A stretch of DNA of 38,076 nt from the NCBI GenBank assembly GCA_020049115.1, contig JAIFLK010000024.1, forward strand, positions 6,932-45,007, in the 5' to 3' direction. The notes under the pieces are model-generated. The model did no database searches and had not been told where the DNA came from. It saw only the letters and a program-made list of their open reading frames with translations. Below are positions 1 to 9,852 of the stretch, in pieces. Every line of letters begins with the position of its first letter. The stretch's first letter is position 1. Origin of the DNA: Chloroflexota bacterium. Its GTDB lineage: Bacteria; Chloroflexota; Anaerolineae; 4572-78; J111. The translations under genes and the position numbers were made by a program.

Positions 1-83
1 AGGGCTTGTCCCTGCCCACAATGGGGGCAAGCACAAGGCATTGCCCCTACAAAATGTCAACGATTTTTTAATCGGTATAAACT
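1..83. repeat. Dispersed palindromic repeat, copy 1 (cut by window edge)
   Basis: The first 83 bases match 28888-28970 with a single mismatch. In the second copy the unit begins with GTAGGGGCA and its core ends with TGCCCCTAC, so the complete unit is a short inverted-repeat element; here its left end lies outside the window. No gene is seen between this repeat and the terminator near 274. Confidence 0.85.
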
Positions 84-273
84 CTATTATTATACACTGA
101 CGTGTGCGGCAAACCATCGGCTACGGATAAATGTTCAAAATTTAGCCCCGGCTATGCGGTAAAAGCCATGAGCGTAAATAAAAATGTTAGGGCTATCAGA
201 CTGAAACGAGTTTTCATAAATTAACTACTCCGTTATTATAGGTTCAATCAGGTTATTAACCAATTTTTTCCAA

Positions 274-308
274 TAAAAAAAACCTGTCAAGCTATCATTT
301 GACAGGTC
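274..308 (-). terminator. Intrinsic terminator of the two-component operon
   Basis: Read on the minus strand, a 9-bp perfect stem (ACCTGTCAA / TTGACAGGT, 299-307 with 282-290) is followed directly by a run of eight T. It lies about 60 nt past the stop codon of the receiver-kinase gene. Confidence 0.75.
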
Positions 309-329
309 ACTGAGGCGAAATTATTTTTT

Positions 330-341
330 CCACCTGTAAAT
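330..341. repeat. Solo terminal repeat of the CCACCTGTAAAT element family
   Basis: CCACCTGTAAAT is identical to the left end of the two complete elements near 35.2 and 35.8 kb. No matching right end is found nearby, so this looks like a relic. Confidence 0.5.
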
Positions 342-370
342 CTTCAAGTAGCGTTTAATTACCTTACACC

Positions 371-1453
371 TCAAAAATCATCCCCGTTGTATTTAGGCAA
401 GGTAAAATAAAAGGTACTCCCCTTGCCAACAATACTTTCCACCCCAACCTCACCGCCTAATTTATCAATAATTCGCTTAACAATCGATAAGCCCAGCCCA
501 TGCCCATCTATTTTACCTTGATGTACCCGACTGAACTCCACAAACAATTGGTTTTGTTCTATCACGGTTAATCCTGGGCCATTATCCTCTACCCAATAAC
601 GTACCATGTTTCCCTCTTCACGCGTCCCAATTTTTAACACGGGGGGATTACCGCCATACTTTAAGCCATTACTCAAATAATTAATCCAAACCTCTTCCAA
701 CCAACCCTGATAACCTAATGGCAAAGTCCATAGTTCGGGCAAGATGATTTTTCCATTACATTTTTTAATTTCTAAATCTAAACGTCGCATCACTTGCCAA
801 AGGACATCTTCCATAATGATTGGCGTGACGGCTACTTGCTGGCTTTGAACACTTGATAACAATAATAGCTCACTCACAATACTAATGGTTTTTTCACCCG
901 TTTGCTTCACTTGAGTCAAATCATAACGCAATATTTCAGTCGAAGTAGTGTCTAAATAACTTAAGGTATAATCAAGATAACTGACTATTACGCCCAAAGG
1001 ATTTTTCAAATCATGCGCTACGGTGTGGGTGAAGGATTTCAGCTCATCGACTTGTTGTTGCAAATCTTGTTGTAAGTATCGAATAGTTAAATGAGCTTTC
1101 ACACGGGCCACCAATTCTTCAACTTGCACCGGTTTTGTAATATAATCCACGCCCCCGACTTCAAACCCTTTCATTTTATCTTCCAAACTATGTAGTGCGG
1201 TCATAAATAAAACGGGGATATGGGCTGTATTGGGGTCTGCTTTTAGTTGGCGGCAAGTTTCAAAACCATCCATGCCAGGCATCATCACATCTAACAAAAT
1301 CAAATCAGGTTTAGCATATTTGGCCCGTTGCAGCCCCATTTCGCCATTACGTGCCACAATTGTAGTGTGGCCTAAATAGTTAAGATTATCCACAATAACC
1401 TTAACATTATTTAGATTATCATCTATAATTAAAATAATGGATTGTTTCTTCAT
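371..1453 (-). CDS. Receiver-histidine kinase protein (REC-HisKA-HATPase)
   Basis: A 360-aa soluble signalling protein. An N-terminal receiver domain (about 5-120) has the acidic pair D11/D12, phospho-acceptor D55 in LILLDVMMP and K107 in ITKP. A HisKA dimerisation helix follows with H147 in the motif AHDLKNP, then a HATPase_c domain with a degenerate N box (NYLSNGLKY), G1 (DNGPGL) and G2 (GHGLGL). There is no membrane segment or DNA-binding output. The receiver-before-kinase order fits a protein that takes phosphate from an upstream hybrid kinase and passes it on. The start lies 7 nt after the stop of the propeller kinase, so the two are almost certainly co-transcribed and functionally paired. 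Its final target is not in the window. Confidence 0.9.
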   Translation of the reverse strand: MKKQSIILIIDDNLNNVKVIVDNLNYLGHTTIVARNGEMGLQRAKYAKPDLILLDVMMPGMDGFETCRQLKADPNTAHIPVLFMTALHSLEDKMKGFEVGGVDYITKPVQVEELVARVKAHLTIRYLQQDLQQQVDELKSFTHTVAHDLKNPLGVIVSYLDYTLSYLDTTSTEILRYDLTQVKQTGEKTISIVSELLLLSSVQSQQVAVTPIIMEDVLWQVMRRLDLEIKKCNGKIILPELWTLPLGYQGWLEEVWINYLSNGLKYGGNPPVLKIGTREEGNMVRYWVEDNGPGLTVIEQNQLFVEFSRVHQGKIDGHGLGLSIVKRIIDKLGGEVGVESIVGKGSTFYFTLPKYNGDDF

Positions 1454-1460
1454 AGCTTTA

Positions 1461-4400
1461 TTATCCTTTCAAGCTCTTAATCAATTTCAATAACGGCTCA
1501 TCCTCGTAATTATCAGCTAATTGATGGACTCGTTGGGCAAACGCAGCATAGCGACCATCTTGTCGTCCTAAATCATTTGCCCATTGCTGCACTCGACTCA
1601 TATCCCCAAACATGACCAATTCATACAATTCATCCAATCTATCATCAGCGGGAACGACCATATTGCTCATGGGAGTCTCTAGTAGTGTGGGTAAGTTAGG
1701 GACTTTTTGATAATGCCATGTTACACCCAATAACTCACTGAGGCAATTTAATAAGTGAGGCAAAGTAACGGGTTTAGGGAGAAAATCATCAAAACCCTTC
1801 ACTTGGCTCACTTGTTTATCCATCTCTAACACACTTGCCGAAATCGCAACAATCGGTAACTCAGAAAAGTCGGGCATGGTGCGCAACAGCTGCACCGCCT
1901 CAAAACCCGTCATTATCGGCATCACCAAATCCATCAGAATCAGGTCAGGTTTCATCATCTGTATTTTCTCCACCGCCTCCTGTCCATTTTCAGCCAGTGT
2001 CACCTGAAAGCCCAATGGCTCTAATAAATTAAGCAAGACCATGCGATTATCCACGCGGTCATCGGCCACCAAAATATGCCGCCGCGCCCCCTCATATCCC
2101 ACCACCTGATGGTCATTTGACTTGGTAGGTTGTAATACCTCAATCACGGTCAGCGGCACTTCAAACCAAAAGGTTGAGCCATGCCCCAACTCACTTTGCA
2201 CCTGGAGCGTGCCACCCATCAGTTCAATAATTTGTTTCGTAATAGGCAAGCCTAAACCCGTGCCTTCATTTTGGCGGGCATGGTCGCCCACCTGCTCAAA
2301 AGGCGAGAAAATTTTGTCCAAATGGTTCGGCGCAACCCCCACCCCACTATCAGTGACCGTAAAACGAATAACGGTTTGTAAGGGTTCAAGATTTTGAACC
2401 CCTACCACACCTTCTACCTTAAATGCAATCACCCCTTTATCTGTAAACTTGATGGCATTACTCAGCAAATTTAACAACACTTGGCGCAAGCGTGTCTCAT
2501 CCGCCATAACACCTATGGGCAAATGGGGGTCAGCCTCAAAAATAAAGGTGAGATTTTTTTGATGGGCGCGCATCCGTATAATGCCCGTCACGCCTCCCAA
2601 AAAGTCGCGCAGATTAAATTCAATCAAGTGTAGCTCCATCTTACCCGCCTCAATTTTTGCCAAATCTAACACATCATTAATCAGCGTCAGCAAATGATTG
2701 CCACTCTGATGAATCACCTCCACTCCCGCCAAATGTTGTTGGGTCAACCCCTGACTCCGCTTAAGAATTTGGGTATAGCCCAAAATACCATTCAACGGCG
2801 TGCGAAGTTCATGGCTCATGTTAGCCAAAAATGAACTTTTAGCTCGATTAGCCGCCTCTGCCGCCTCCTTCGCCTGGCTCAATTGTTGATTTGATTCGCT
2901 CAATTGTTGCGTCCGTTCCACCACCTGTTCTTCGAGCTTACGGTTTTGCGCTTCAATGCTCCGCACCCGCCACCGATAGCCCACATAAAGCAAGCTAATG
3001 AAACTCAACAAAACCACTAGCTTAAACCAGGTCGTATTCCACCAGGGCGGCAATACTGTCAGCTTAAGCGCAACTTCCTTATCACTCCACAGCCCATCAT
3101 TGTTGGTCGCCCGCACCCGAAAAAGATAGTCACCAGGGTCTAAATTGGTATAAGTCGCCAAACGTCGTTCCGAAGTAGTATAAAGCCAATCCCTATCAAA
3201 CCCCTCCATGAGGTAAGCATATTGATTTTTATTAGCCGCCGTATAATTTAAGGCCGCAAATTCAAAACTAAAAACCGTATGATTAGGTAATAATGTAATA
3301 GCTTGCTGTGAATTAATCCGTTGTTGCAACAACGACTCTGGCCCAATCGGCACAAATTTATTAAATAATAAAAAATCAGTCAACACCACCGATGGCAAAT
3401 TGGGATTATCAATAATCTCGGCGGGATTAAAGCGATTCAAACCATTAGAGCCACCAAAATAAAGTTCTCCATCAGGGTGTTTGGCATACGCCCAGGGCAA
3501 AAAGAAATCATCTTGTAAGCCGTCAATCTTATTATAAACCTTAAAAGTTTCCTGGCGCGGGTCAAACTTCACCAACCCCTTCGTTGTTCCCAACCACAAA
3601 TAGCCCGCCTCATCATCCAAAATATTCTGCACCTGATTGGTTGGCAGGCCATCTTGCTCAAAATAATGGGTAAACTGCTCCGTTTTAGGGTCAAATCGAT
3701 TCAACCCCTGTTCCGTTGCCAACCATAAAATCCCCGCCTCATCTTCATGAATGTTAAAAACCAGATTATCACTCAAACTATTAGGGTTATCTGGCTCATG
3801 GTGAAAATGAACAAACGTTTCCGTTTTAGAGTCAAACTTATCCAACCCATCAGGTGTACTGACCCACAGATAACCTTGACTATCTCTAAATATATTCCAA
3901 ATATTAGTCGCAATTAAACTATTTTCATTGTTAGACTCAGGGCGATAATGGGTAAATTGCTCTGTCGCTAGGTTAAACTTATCCATACCATCACTAACCG
4001 TTCCAATCCATAAATTTCCCGCCTCATCAACTACTAGAGAGCCAATATTATCCTGCCCCAAACTATTTGGGTCATTAGGGTCATTTTTATAGGCCGTAAA
4101 CTGCCCCGTTTCACGGTCAAATTTATTCAACCCGCCCCCCCATGTAGCAAACCACAATATTCCCTGAGCATCTTCCATTATCGCATGAACCGCATCGCTA
4201 CTCAAACTATGAAGGTCAGCCTCATCATGCTGATACCGCGTAAACTCACCCGTTTGCGGGTCAAATTTATTCAAACCCGCTGAGGTCGTCCCCACCCACA
4301 CCATGCCCTCATGGTCAACATATAAACAAAATATGCTAGATTGTGACAAACTATTAGGGTTATCGGTTTGCGCCTGATACAAATGAAACTTCTTTCGTTG

Positions 4401-5465
4401 TGGGTCAGCTTTATTCACCCCCGACAACGTTCCCACCCACAACGTCCCGTCCTTGTCCTGAAAAAGTGACAAAGCCGTATTATCACTCAACGCGGTGGGG
4501 TTATGATTAGCCGCTTGATAGCGCGTAAAGCTCTCCGTGATGGGGTCAAACAAATTCAGCCCCCCACTCACCGTTCCCACCCAAAATTTGCCCTCCGCCG
4601 CAGGATAAAACCGAATGATATAATTATCACTCAAACTTTGCGGCTTCTGCTCATCATGGGCATAAACTTTGGTCGCCCCAGAGGCAACATCTAAACGCAC
4701 CATTCCCGCCGCAGTACCTAGCCACATCACCCCATCAGGGGCAATATAAATCGCCAAAATTTTATTTAGCTCTAACCCATTAGGATTAACCTCATCATAA
4801 AAATAACGCACCGACTTTCCCGTTAACGGGTCAAATTGATTCAACCCATTGGCAGTCCCCACCCATAACCACTTGCCCGAAGGGTCAGGCACAATCGTGT
4901 TCAACCCATTATGACTCAAAGAGGCAGGGTCATTGTCATCATGACGATAATGGGTAAACTGCCCCGTTCGTGGGTCAAGTTTATCCAACCCATTAGAGGT
5001 CGCCACCCACAAATAACCTTGGGGGTCTTCATACAAATTCCCCAAATCAGGAAAACCGTCTTCACTCAAACTATGGGGGTCATTAGGGTCATGGCGATAA
5101 TGCGTAATGACCTCCGTTGCCAAATCCATCTTATTCAACCCCGCCGCGCTCGTAATCCACACCTGATTCTGGCTATCGAACAACAGCGAATAGACCGAAG
5201 AGGAACTTAAACTATTCGGGTCAGTCGGGTCATGGTTATAAACCATAAACTTATAGCCATCATACTTCGCCACCCCGCCCTCTGTGGCAAACCACATAAA
5301 GCCCTGCGAATCTTGCACAATATTATAAACCACCGTCTCAGGCAGCCCATCCGCCACCGACAAATGTTCAAAATTAAGTTCTCCTGGCTCTTGTGCTAAG
5401 ACCACAGGGCTAAAAACCAACCAACTCAACAACATCAAGGCAATCAAACTGAATCGGACATTCAT
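1461..5465 (-). CDS. Propeller-type hybrid sensor histidine kinase / response regulator
   Basis: A 1334-aa membrane sensor resembling hybrid two-component systems. A signal peptide (about 1-24, ending VVLAQ) leads into about 14 two-component-regulator propeller repeats (about 30-710) with the recurring pattern W-G-T..GL.KFDP.T..F..Y.HD..NP.SLS. A Y_Y_Y domain (about 745-805) is followed by one transmembrane helix (about 812-832), a coiled coil, HisKA (motif [10 protein letters not shown], His near 885), HATPase_c with DSGVGV and GTGLGLPI, and a receiver domain near 1130-1245 with the acceptor Asp in [10 protein letters not shown] roughly 80-residue tail follows. Unlike Bacteroides HTCS proteins it has no AraC-type DNA-binding end, so output must pass to another protein, probably the receiver-kinase encoded 7 nt downstream. 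The ligand is unknown; propeller sensors often see polymers or sugars. A TATAAT promoter lies upstream. Confidence 0.92.
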   Translation of the reverse strand: MNVRFSLIALMLLSWLVFSPVVLAQEPGELNFEHLSVADGLPETVVYNIVQDSQGFMWFATEGGVAKYDGYKFMVYNHDPTDPNSLSSSSVYSLLFDSQNQVWITSAAGLNKMDLATEVITHYRHDPNDPHSLSEDGFPDLGNLYEDPQGYLWVATSNGLDKLDPRTGQFTHYRHDDNDPASLSHNGLNTIVPDPSGKWLWVGTANGLNQFDPLTGKSVRYFYDEVNPNGLELNKILAIYIAPDGVMWLGTAAGMVRLDVASGATKVYAHDEQKPQSLSDNYIIRFYPAAEGKFWVGTVSGGLNLFDPITESFTRYQAANHNPTALSDNTALSLFQDKDGTLWVGTLSGVNKADPQRKKFHLYQAQTDNPNSLSQSSIFCLYVDHEGMVWVGTTSAGLNKFDPQTGEFTRYQHDEADLHSLSSDAVHAIMEDAQGILWFATWGGGLNKFDRETGQFTAYKNDPNDPNSLGQDNIGSLVVDEAGNLWIGTVSDGMDKFNLATEQFTHYRPESNNENSLIATNIWNIFRDSQGYLWVSTPDGLDKFDSKTETFVHFHHEPDNPNSLSDNLVFNIHEDEAGILWLATEQGLNRFDPKTEQFTHYFEQDGLPTNQVQNILDDEAGYLWLGTTKGLVKFDPRQETFKVYNKIDGLQDDFFLPWAYAKHPDGELYFGGSNGLNRFNPAEIIDNPNLPSVVLTDFLLFNKFVPIGPESLLQQRINSQQAITLLPNHTVFSFEFAALNYTAANKNQYAYLMEGFDRDWLYTTSERRLATYTNLDPGDYLFRVRATNNDGLWSDKEVALKLTVLPPWWNTTWFKLVVLLSFISLLYVGYRWRVRSIEAQNRKLEEQVVERTQQLSESNQQLSQAKEAAEAANRAKSSFLANMSHELRTPLNGILGYTQILKRSQGLTQQHLAGVEVIHQSGNHLLTLINDVLDLAKIEAGKMELHLIEFNLRDFLGGVTGIIRMRAHQKNLTFIFEADPHLPIGVMADETRLRQVLLNLLSNAIKFTDKGVIAFKVEGVVGVQNLEPLQTVIRFTVTDSGVGVAPNHLDKIFSPFEQVGDHARQNEGTGLGLPITKQIIELMGGTLQVQSELGHGSTFWFEVPLTVIEVLQPTKSNDHQVVGYEGARRHILVADDRVDNRMVLLNLLEPLGFQVTLAENGQEAVEKIQMMKPDLILMDLVMPIMTGFEAVQLLRTMPDFSELPIVAISASVLEMDKQVSQVKGFDDFLPKPVTLPHLLNCLSELLGVTWHYQKVPNLPTLLETPMSNMVVPADDRLDELYELVMFGDMSRVQQWANDLGRQDGRYAAFAQRVHQLADNYEDEPLLKLIKSLKG

Positions 5466-5506
5466 CTATCAATCACTCCAGTTAAACCAATTTTTGTAAT
5501 ACCTTT

Positions 5507-5535
5507 ATTATAAGTTAAATCCTATTATTCATCAA
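5507..5535 (-). promoter_or_regulatory. Sigma70-type promoter of the two-component operon
   Basis: On the minus strand TTGATG (5530-5535) and TATAAT (5507-5512) are separated by exactly 17 bp. The predicted transcript starts near 5500, about 35 nt before the ATG of the propeller kinase, with a GGAG Shine-Dalgarno in between. Confidence 0.6.
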
Positions 5536-5553
5536 TTTTTTTTCATTAAAAAC

Positions 5554-5763
5554 GTTCTTTGGGGATTTAATGCAGGAGTCCGTAATCATTTACGGACAGC
5601 CGCAAAGAATTGCGGACTCCTACAAATTATCACCTAAAAATTTATAGATGCTATTTTTTTACCAAAAAGTTCTTTGGGGATTTAATTCAGGAGTCCGTAA
5701 TCATTTACGGACAGCCGCAAAGAATTGCGGACTCCTACAAATTAATAGATGCTATTTTTTTAC
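5554..5763. repeat. Tandem direct repeat of a nested palindromic element
   Basis: Two copies offset by 115 bp (from 5554 and from 5669). Each holds a 48-bp core (5574-5621 and 5689-5736) bounded by AGGAGTCC and GGACTCCT and containing two internal hairpins, then a flank ending TAGATGCTATTTTTTTACC. The end of copy 2 runs into the stop codon of the peptidase gene. The same core occurs inverted at 35830-35878. The rest of the 294-bp gap holds only the promoter of the kinase operon. Confidence 0.85.
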
Positions 5764-6506
5764 CTTCGCCCCCGTTGCGGCGGCCAGGGGTTCGGGTAAT
5801 CATTCAACATCGGCCCGCCAAACACCACATCGGGCTGCTCTTTCATGGTTTGCCAACGGCGCGGGTCAGCTAAATCTCGCGAAAAACCCTGTTCAAAACT
5901 GCCCACCAACGCCAAACTCTCCCAATCTGCATTAATCAACCTAACGGGATTATACGCCCGCACATGAAAATTATCCCGAATTTCCAAATGCAAATGGGGC
6001 GCAGAATGACACGTCTCAAAAGAATCGCCACTCAAAGCCACCGTCTGCCCCTGCTTCACCGTCTGCCCCACCTGCACTAATGTGACGCGTTCTAACAAAT
6101 GTCCATAAAATGAACTATAACCATTGGCATGGTCAATCATCAAATTATGCGGGGCCGAGCCATGTGAACTATCAATCTCACTGACCACCCCATCGCCAAT
6201 CGCCACCACCTCTGTGCCACATGGGGCCGAAAAATCCAGCCCAAAATGTAGCCCCTGCCCCGCGCGATAAAAAACATCACGCAAAAAATACGCCCCCACC
6301 GTATTGCCATACCCCTGCCCCAACGACCATGTAGTCGGGCCAGGCAGCGTATTAAAGGGCAAACCAAAGGGCGGCGGCTCAGGGTATTGCTCAGGCGGAT
6401 TTATCCCCGCCCCCCCCGCATGGTTATAAGTCACCTCTTGCGCCCGCATTTGCGGCACAATAACCGCTAACAAAACAACTAAGCCAATCAATAATTTGTA
6501 TTTCAT
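5760..6506 (-). CDS. Secreted M23-family metallopeptidase
   Basis: A 248-aa exported zinc peptidase, probably cutting peptidoglycan cross-links or acting as a LytM-type regulator. The start at 6506 is chosen because AAGGAGAT lies 7 nt before that ATG and a signal peptide follows at once (MKYKLLIGLVVLLAVIVP, cleavage probably after MRAQ near residue 23). An ORF start 18 codons upstream lies inside a palindromic repeat and is unlikely. Zinc-site residues are visible: H87 and D91 in GLHFGLDF and the HLH motif at H171/H173 in SAPHLHLEI, plus H136 in FYGHL. The stop codon and the region after it fall within the tandem repeat at 5554-5763, so the natural C-terminus may have been altered. Gene context does not narrow its role. 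Confidence 0.85.
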   Translation of the reverse strand: MKYKLLIGLVVLLAVIVPQMRAQEVTYNHAGGAGINPPEQYPEPPPFGLPFNTLPGPTTWSLGQGYGNTVGAYFLRDVFYRAGQGLHFGLDFSAPCGTEVVAIGDGVVSEIDSSHGSAPHNLMIDHANGYSSFYGHLLERVTLVQVGQTVKQGQTVALSGDSFETCHSAPHLHLEIRDNFHVRAYNPVRLINADWESLALVGSFEQGFSRDLADPRRWQTMKEQPDVVFGGPMLNDYPNPWPPQRGRR

Positions 6507-6532
6507 GTTATCTCCTTTAGAATTTTTAAGTT

Positions 6533-6588
6533 GGAGTCTAAAGCGGTACGCTTTGAGCAATCAGTCAAAGCGTACCGCTTTGGACTCC
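6533..6588. repeat. Inverted repeat in the peptidase upstream region
   Basis: Near-perfect arms of about 25 bp beginning GGAGTCTAAAGCGGTACGC and ending in the complement (GGACTCC), separated by a short loop. It ends about 27 nt before the peptidase start, so its hairpin could lie in the mRNA leader. From 6507 to 6872 only this and the composite repeat at 6688-6863 are seen. Confidence 0.8.
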
Positions 6589-6687
6589 GCATTTACACCC
6601 TGCATGGCGTGAATGAGCGACCCTCATTATAATGAAGCCTCATTTTACCCATAAAACCAAACCATGCAATGAATGACTTTCGCTTAC

Positions 6688-6863
6688 GGAGTGCAAACCT
6701 TCAGGTTTGCGCCACAGTTTCTAGTAGAACTTACAAATACCTCACCCCAGCCCTCTCCTACATAGGAGAGGGAGCAAGTCTCCCCCCGATGTCGGGGGGA
6801 TTAAGGGGGGTAGTTTTGTGTTTACGTAGGTACTATCTAGGCAAACCTAAAGGTTTGCACTCC
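6688..6863. repeat. Composite repeat: GGAGTGCAAACC element with a nested TAGGACTTACGC-family relic
   Basis: The outer ends (6688-6711 and 6840-6863) are about 24-bp terminal inverted repeats starting GGAGTGCAAACCTT, with about one mismatch. Inside, about 6724-6834 is a decayed relative of the element at 32228-32343 in opposite orientation: shared blocks include CCTCACCCCAG, CTCTCCTA, GGAGAGGGAG and GGGGGGATTAAGG. The element ends 9 bp before the likely start of the next gene. Confidence 0.7.
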
Positions 6864-7439
6864 CGCACCGCCATGCCCCACCGCTTTCGCCCCTACCTGC
6901 TCATTCTCGGCCTCTATGCCACCATGCTCATCGGCCTCACCTGGCCCTGGGCCGCCCATTTCACCACCCACGCCCCAGGCGAAGCGACTTGGGCCTTTGA
7001 CGAATCCACCTTCATGTGGAATATTTGGCGATTCAAACATAACATTCTTGACCTCCAACAATCCCCCCTGCACACCACCGACATCTTCTGGCCGCTAGGC
7101 ATAGACCTTGTATTATACACCTATAACTTCTTAAATGCTTTGTTAGGCTTACCACTCTTGATGGTCGCGGGGCTGCCCCTCACCAGCAACCTCACCATTG
7201 CCTTTGCTTACATTTTCAGTGGCTATGGCACCTATCTGCTCATTCGTTATCTGCTCCGCGCCACACCCCATGCCCCTTACGCGGCCTTCATGGGCGGGGC
7301 AATTTATACCTTCTCCGCCAGCCGCGCCATCTTCGCCGCGCTCGGCCATTACGATATTGTTAGCACCGCCTTCATTCCCTTCTTTACCCTTTATTTCCTC
7401 AAAACCCTACGCGCACCAGGCCGCAAAAATCCCCTCATG

Positions 7440-7491
7440 GCCGCGCTCTTTGCCACTTTATGCCTGCCGCGCTCTTTGCCACTTTATGCCT
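7440..7491 (+). repeat. 26-bp tandem duplication causing a frameshift
   Basis: Two perfect adjacent copies of a 26-bp unit (7440-7465 and 7466-7491) beginning GCCGCGCTCTTTGCC. Since 26 is not a multiple of three, the second copy shifts the frame and leads to a stop at 7494-7496. Deleting either copy restores MAALFATLCLLAEMIF. Confidence 0.95.
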
Positions 7492-8234
7492 TCTAGCCGA
7501 AATGATTTTTGGGGTATTTCTGCTTTTTTTAGGGCTAATTTTGCTATTCCATCATCGCCGTCATACCCTGAAACAATGGCTACGCATCATAGGACGACTC
7601 ATTTTATTGGCAATTATGACCGCCCTCCTCTGGTCGCCCGCGCTCATTCCCATTGGCCGCGCCTTCATGCAAGAGAGCTTTGACCTACAAGGCTGGGGCG
7701 AAAGTTTAGGGCTAAGTGCCGACCTTATCGGCTGGTTCACCCTCAGCCCCTTACACCCCATGTCGGGGCAAGATTGGGTCAGCAATCTGCGCCAGGTGCA
7801 AGAAAAAACCGCCCCCTTTAGCGATGTCAACACCGTCTTTCTCGGCTATGGTATTGTAACCTTAGCCCTGCTCGGCGCGCTCACCCAATGGCGAAAAAGC
7901 AACATGTGGCTCACTGTCAGCGTTATTTTTGCCCTGTTCACCCTCGGCCCCTTACTTCAAATTAACGGGCAATATCTCTTCCCAATGGACAATTTATTAC
8001 GCGAACAAGGCATTACGCAAGATGTCACCTTCCCCATGCCCTTTATGATATTACACTATCTCCCCATCATCCGCGCCAATCGCGCCCCCGCCCGCTTCGC
8101 CGTCATTCTCACCCTCGCCCTCGCCATCCTTGCTGCCCACGGCGCAGCCTACCTCCTTAACCTGAACGCGAAAAGGGGCGAAAAGCTGAACGCGAATAAA
8201 GACGAAAAAAACGAAACGCGCGAAAAAAACCTTT

Positions 8235-8317
8235 CTCACCTCTCACCTCTCACCTCTCATTTCTCACCTCTTACTTCTTATTCCTTACTCCTTATTCCTT
8301 ACTCCTTACTCCTTACC
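8235..8317 (+). repeat. Degenerate heptanucleotide tandem repeat inside a coding region
   Basis: About twelve 7-bp units drifting from TCACCTC to TTACTCC. They are read in frame as a Ser/Leu/Pro/Thr-rich stretch between a charged linker and the soluble region. The preceding 70 bp (GAACGCGAA..., GCGAATAAAG) resembles the sequence just after ybeY at 35152-35190, which suggests an inserted repeat. Confidence 0.75.
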
Positions 8318-9691
8318 TTCGTCCTCTTTGACCAACTTGCGATTCCCTTACCCCTAACCGACAACCGCGTGCCGCAACTTTATTACGACCTGGCCGCAGA
8401 ACCCGATGAGTATGCCATCATGCAACTACCATTAGGTTGGCGTAATAGTTTTGGCACACTCGGTGCAGAGCAAACGCAATTGCAATATTATCAACACATT
8501 CACCACAAAGCCATGCTGGGTGGTAATATTTCTCGCGCCCCCGCCTTCAAATTTGATTATTACCGTAACATTCCCCTCTTCATGGCCTTAACCGAAACTG
8601 AATTTTACCGTCAGCCCGATGACCTCACTCTCAACCGCGCCCGTGAGCAAGCGGGGGCGTTGATGCGGCTATATAACGTAAAATATCTGGTCATTCACGA
8701 CCCCCTGCCCCAGCGAAAACCTTACGAAGATACCTTCACCGCCACGCAAAGCCTCGCCCTAGATATAATTCCCCATGCCCCACAGCCCGTTTATCAATCG
8801 CCAGGGGTGCGCGCTTATCTAGTGCAAGCCCCTGATTTGCCCGACCCTTTCATACTTGATTTAGGCGATTGGACGAGTGACCCTTATCGCGGCGCGGGCT
8901 GGGCAGGCAATGAAACGATTTTCGCGGCCACCGCCAATTGGATAACCGCCCCGCAAGCCGAGTTATTTATCCCTGTGCAAGGTGAGGGTAATCGTCAATT
9001 ATCGTTATCTATCGCCCCCTTTAGCTACCCAAACGCGCCCCCGCAACAACTCACCATGTGGCTGAATGATACTAATCTTAACCAAACCACCTTAAATGAC
9101 GGTTGGCAAACAATTACCGTAACCTTACCCGCGCCGTCATTGCAACAGGGACTGAATCGGCTAAAACTTAGCTTTAGCCACACCGCCCAACCGCGCCAAG
9201 TCATTCCCGCCAATTTCGCCATTGGGCAGACAGGATTTAATATACCGTTAGATATAGAGTTGAATAGTGGGGCTGATTTTGCCTACATGACGCTAGGTTT
9301 TGGGGCAGAGGCCACAGATGTTTCCACCCATCGGCGCGGCATGAATGTCGCGATATTACAACCAGATACGGGCGAGTTCTTGGATAAACGGGGTTTTGAT
9401 ACAGTGGCGAATGAGTTTGAAGCGGAGGCTCTAACGAAATATTTGGGGCAAATTAAAACGGGGCAAATTATCTTACTCACCACGCAAGGCATGGAAGCTA
9501 CAACTTATTTCAATTCAGATACATGGGCAGTTTTAGCCGAATTAGGGCTAAATCAGGCTAATTTGACTCCGCCCTTTTCCGTCATAGCCGTTAAGGGAAT
9601 GACAGGCGCGGCCATCGCTAGTGGCGAAAACGGGGCTTATCTTCGCTTAGGCCGCTTACCTGATACGCGGTCTTTGGCGGCGGCGGTAGAC

Positions 9692-9742
9692 AAAATAGGA
9701 ATTAGGAATTAAGGTTAGTTTTTAATTCCTAATTCCTATTTT
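9692..9742. repeat. Perfect 21-bp inverted repeat built from AATTCCT heptamers
   Basis: Arms 9692-9712 and 9722-9742 are perfect complements around a 9-nt loop; the right arm ends in TTTT. The stop codon of the membrane-protein gene (9710-9712) is in the left arm. It could act as a terminator for the plus-strand gene, but the T run is inside the stem. A sister repeat lies at 13627-13684. Confidence 0.8.
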
Positions 9743-9745
9743 CCA

Positions 9746-9852
9746 CTAGTGTCTCGTCAAGCGTCAATTAATGGAATGGTGTTAGTCATCAGGTGACTAG
9801 AAGTCACCTGATGACTCAACAAATCACACTTGACAGCTTGACAGGACACTAG
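9746..9852. repeat. Palindromic element overlapping the 3' end of dhaM
   Basis: A 107-bp unit bounded by near-identical 17-bp inverted ends (CTAGTGTCTCGTCAAGC on the left; two mismatches on the right). It contains an inner 15-bp-arm palindrome (9784-9816) of AGTCATCAGGTGACT type. The last ~30 codons of the DhaM-HPr-EI gene lie inside it. A close copy of the inner palindrome lies after glpK at 18338-18372. Confidence 0.75.

Larger units (their letters stand above)
6873..9712 (+). pseudogene. GT-C-like multi-span membrane protein with C-terminal ILEI-like domain, frameshifted
   Basis: Two overlapping reading frames (6873-7496 and 7460-9712) join into one 937-aa protein if one copy of a 26-bp tandem duplication at 7440-7491 is removed. 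The N-terminal half has many hydrophobic helices, and a loop after the first helix (WAFDESTFMWNIWRF) as in GT-C-type glycosyltransferases and YfhO-like proteins. The middle is a soluble beta-rich region. The last ~110 residues (RRGMNVAILQPDTGE..., FDTVANEF..., GQIILLTTQGMEATTYF) resemble the ILEI/FAM3-like domain (PF15711 type). A simple repeat at 8235-8317 adds a Ser/Leu/Thr-rich stretch. The last residues (KIGIRN) and stop codon lie in a palindromic repeat. No Shine-Dalgarno precedes 6873, so the start is uncertain. The substrate is unknown; cell-surface glycan transfer is the best guess. Confidence 0.65.

Noticed and set aside
2122-5210. Several 60-99-codon open frames opposite the propeller kinase
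   Set aside because: They mirror the repeated propeller codons on the other strand and have no ribosome-binding sites or family features.
6669-6872. N-terminal extension of the membrane-protein frame
   Set aside because: The extra residues are translations of repeat DNA; the membrane-protein start fits ATG 6873.
7198-7683. 161-codon open frame overlapping the membrane-protein gene
   Set aside because: It is in another frame of the same GC-rich coding region, rich in Pro/Ser, with no recognisable features.
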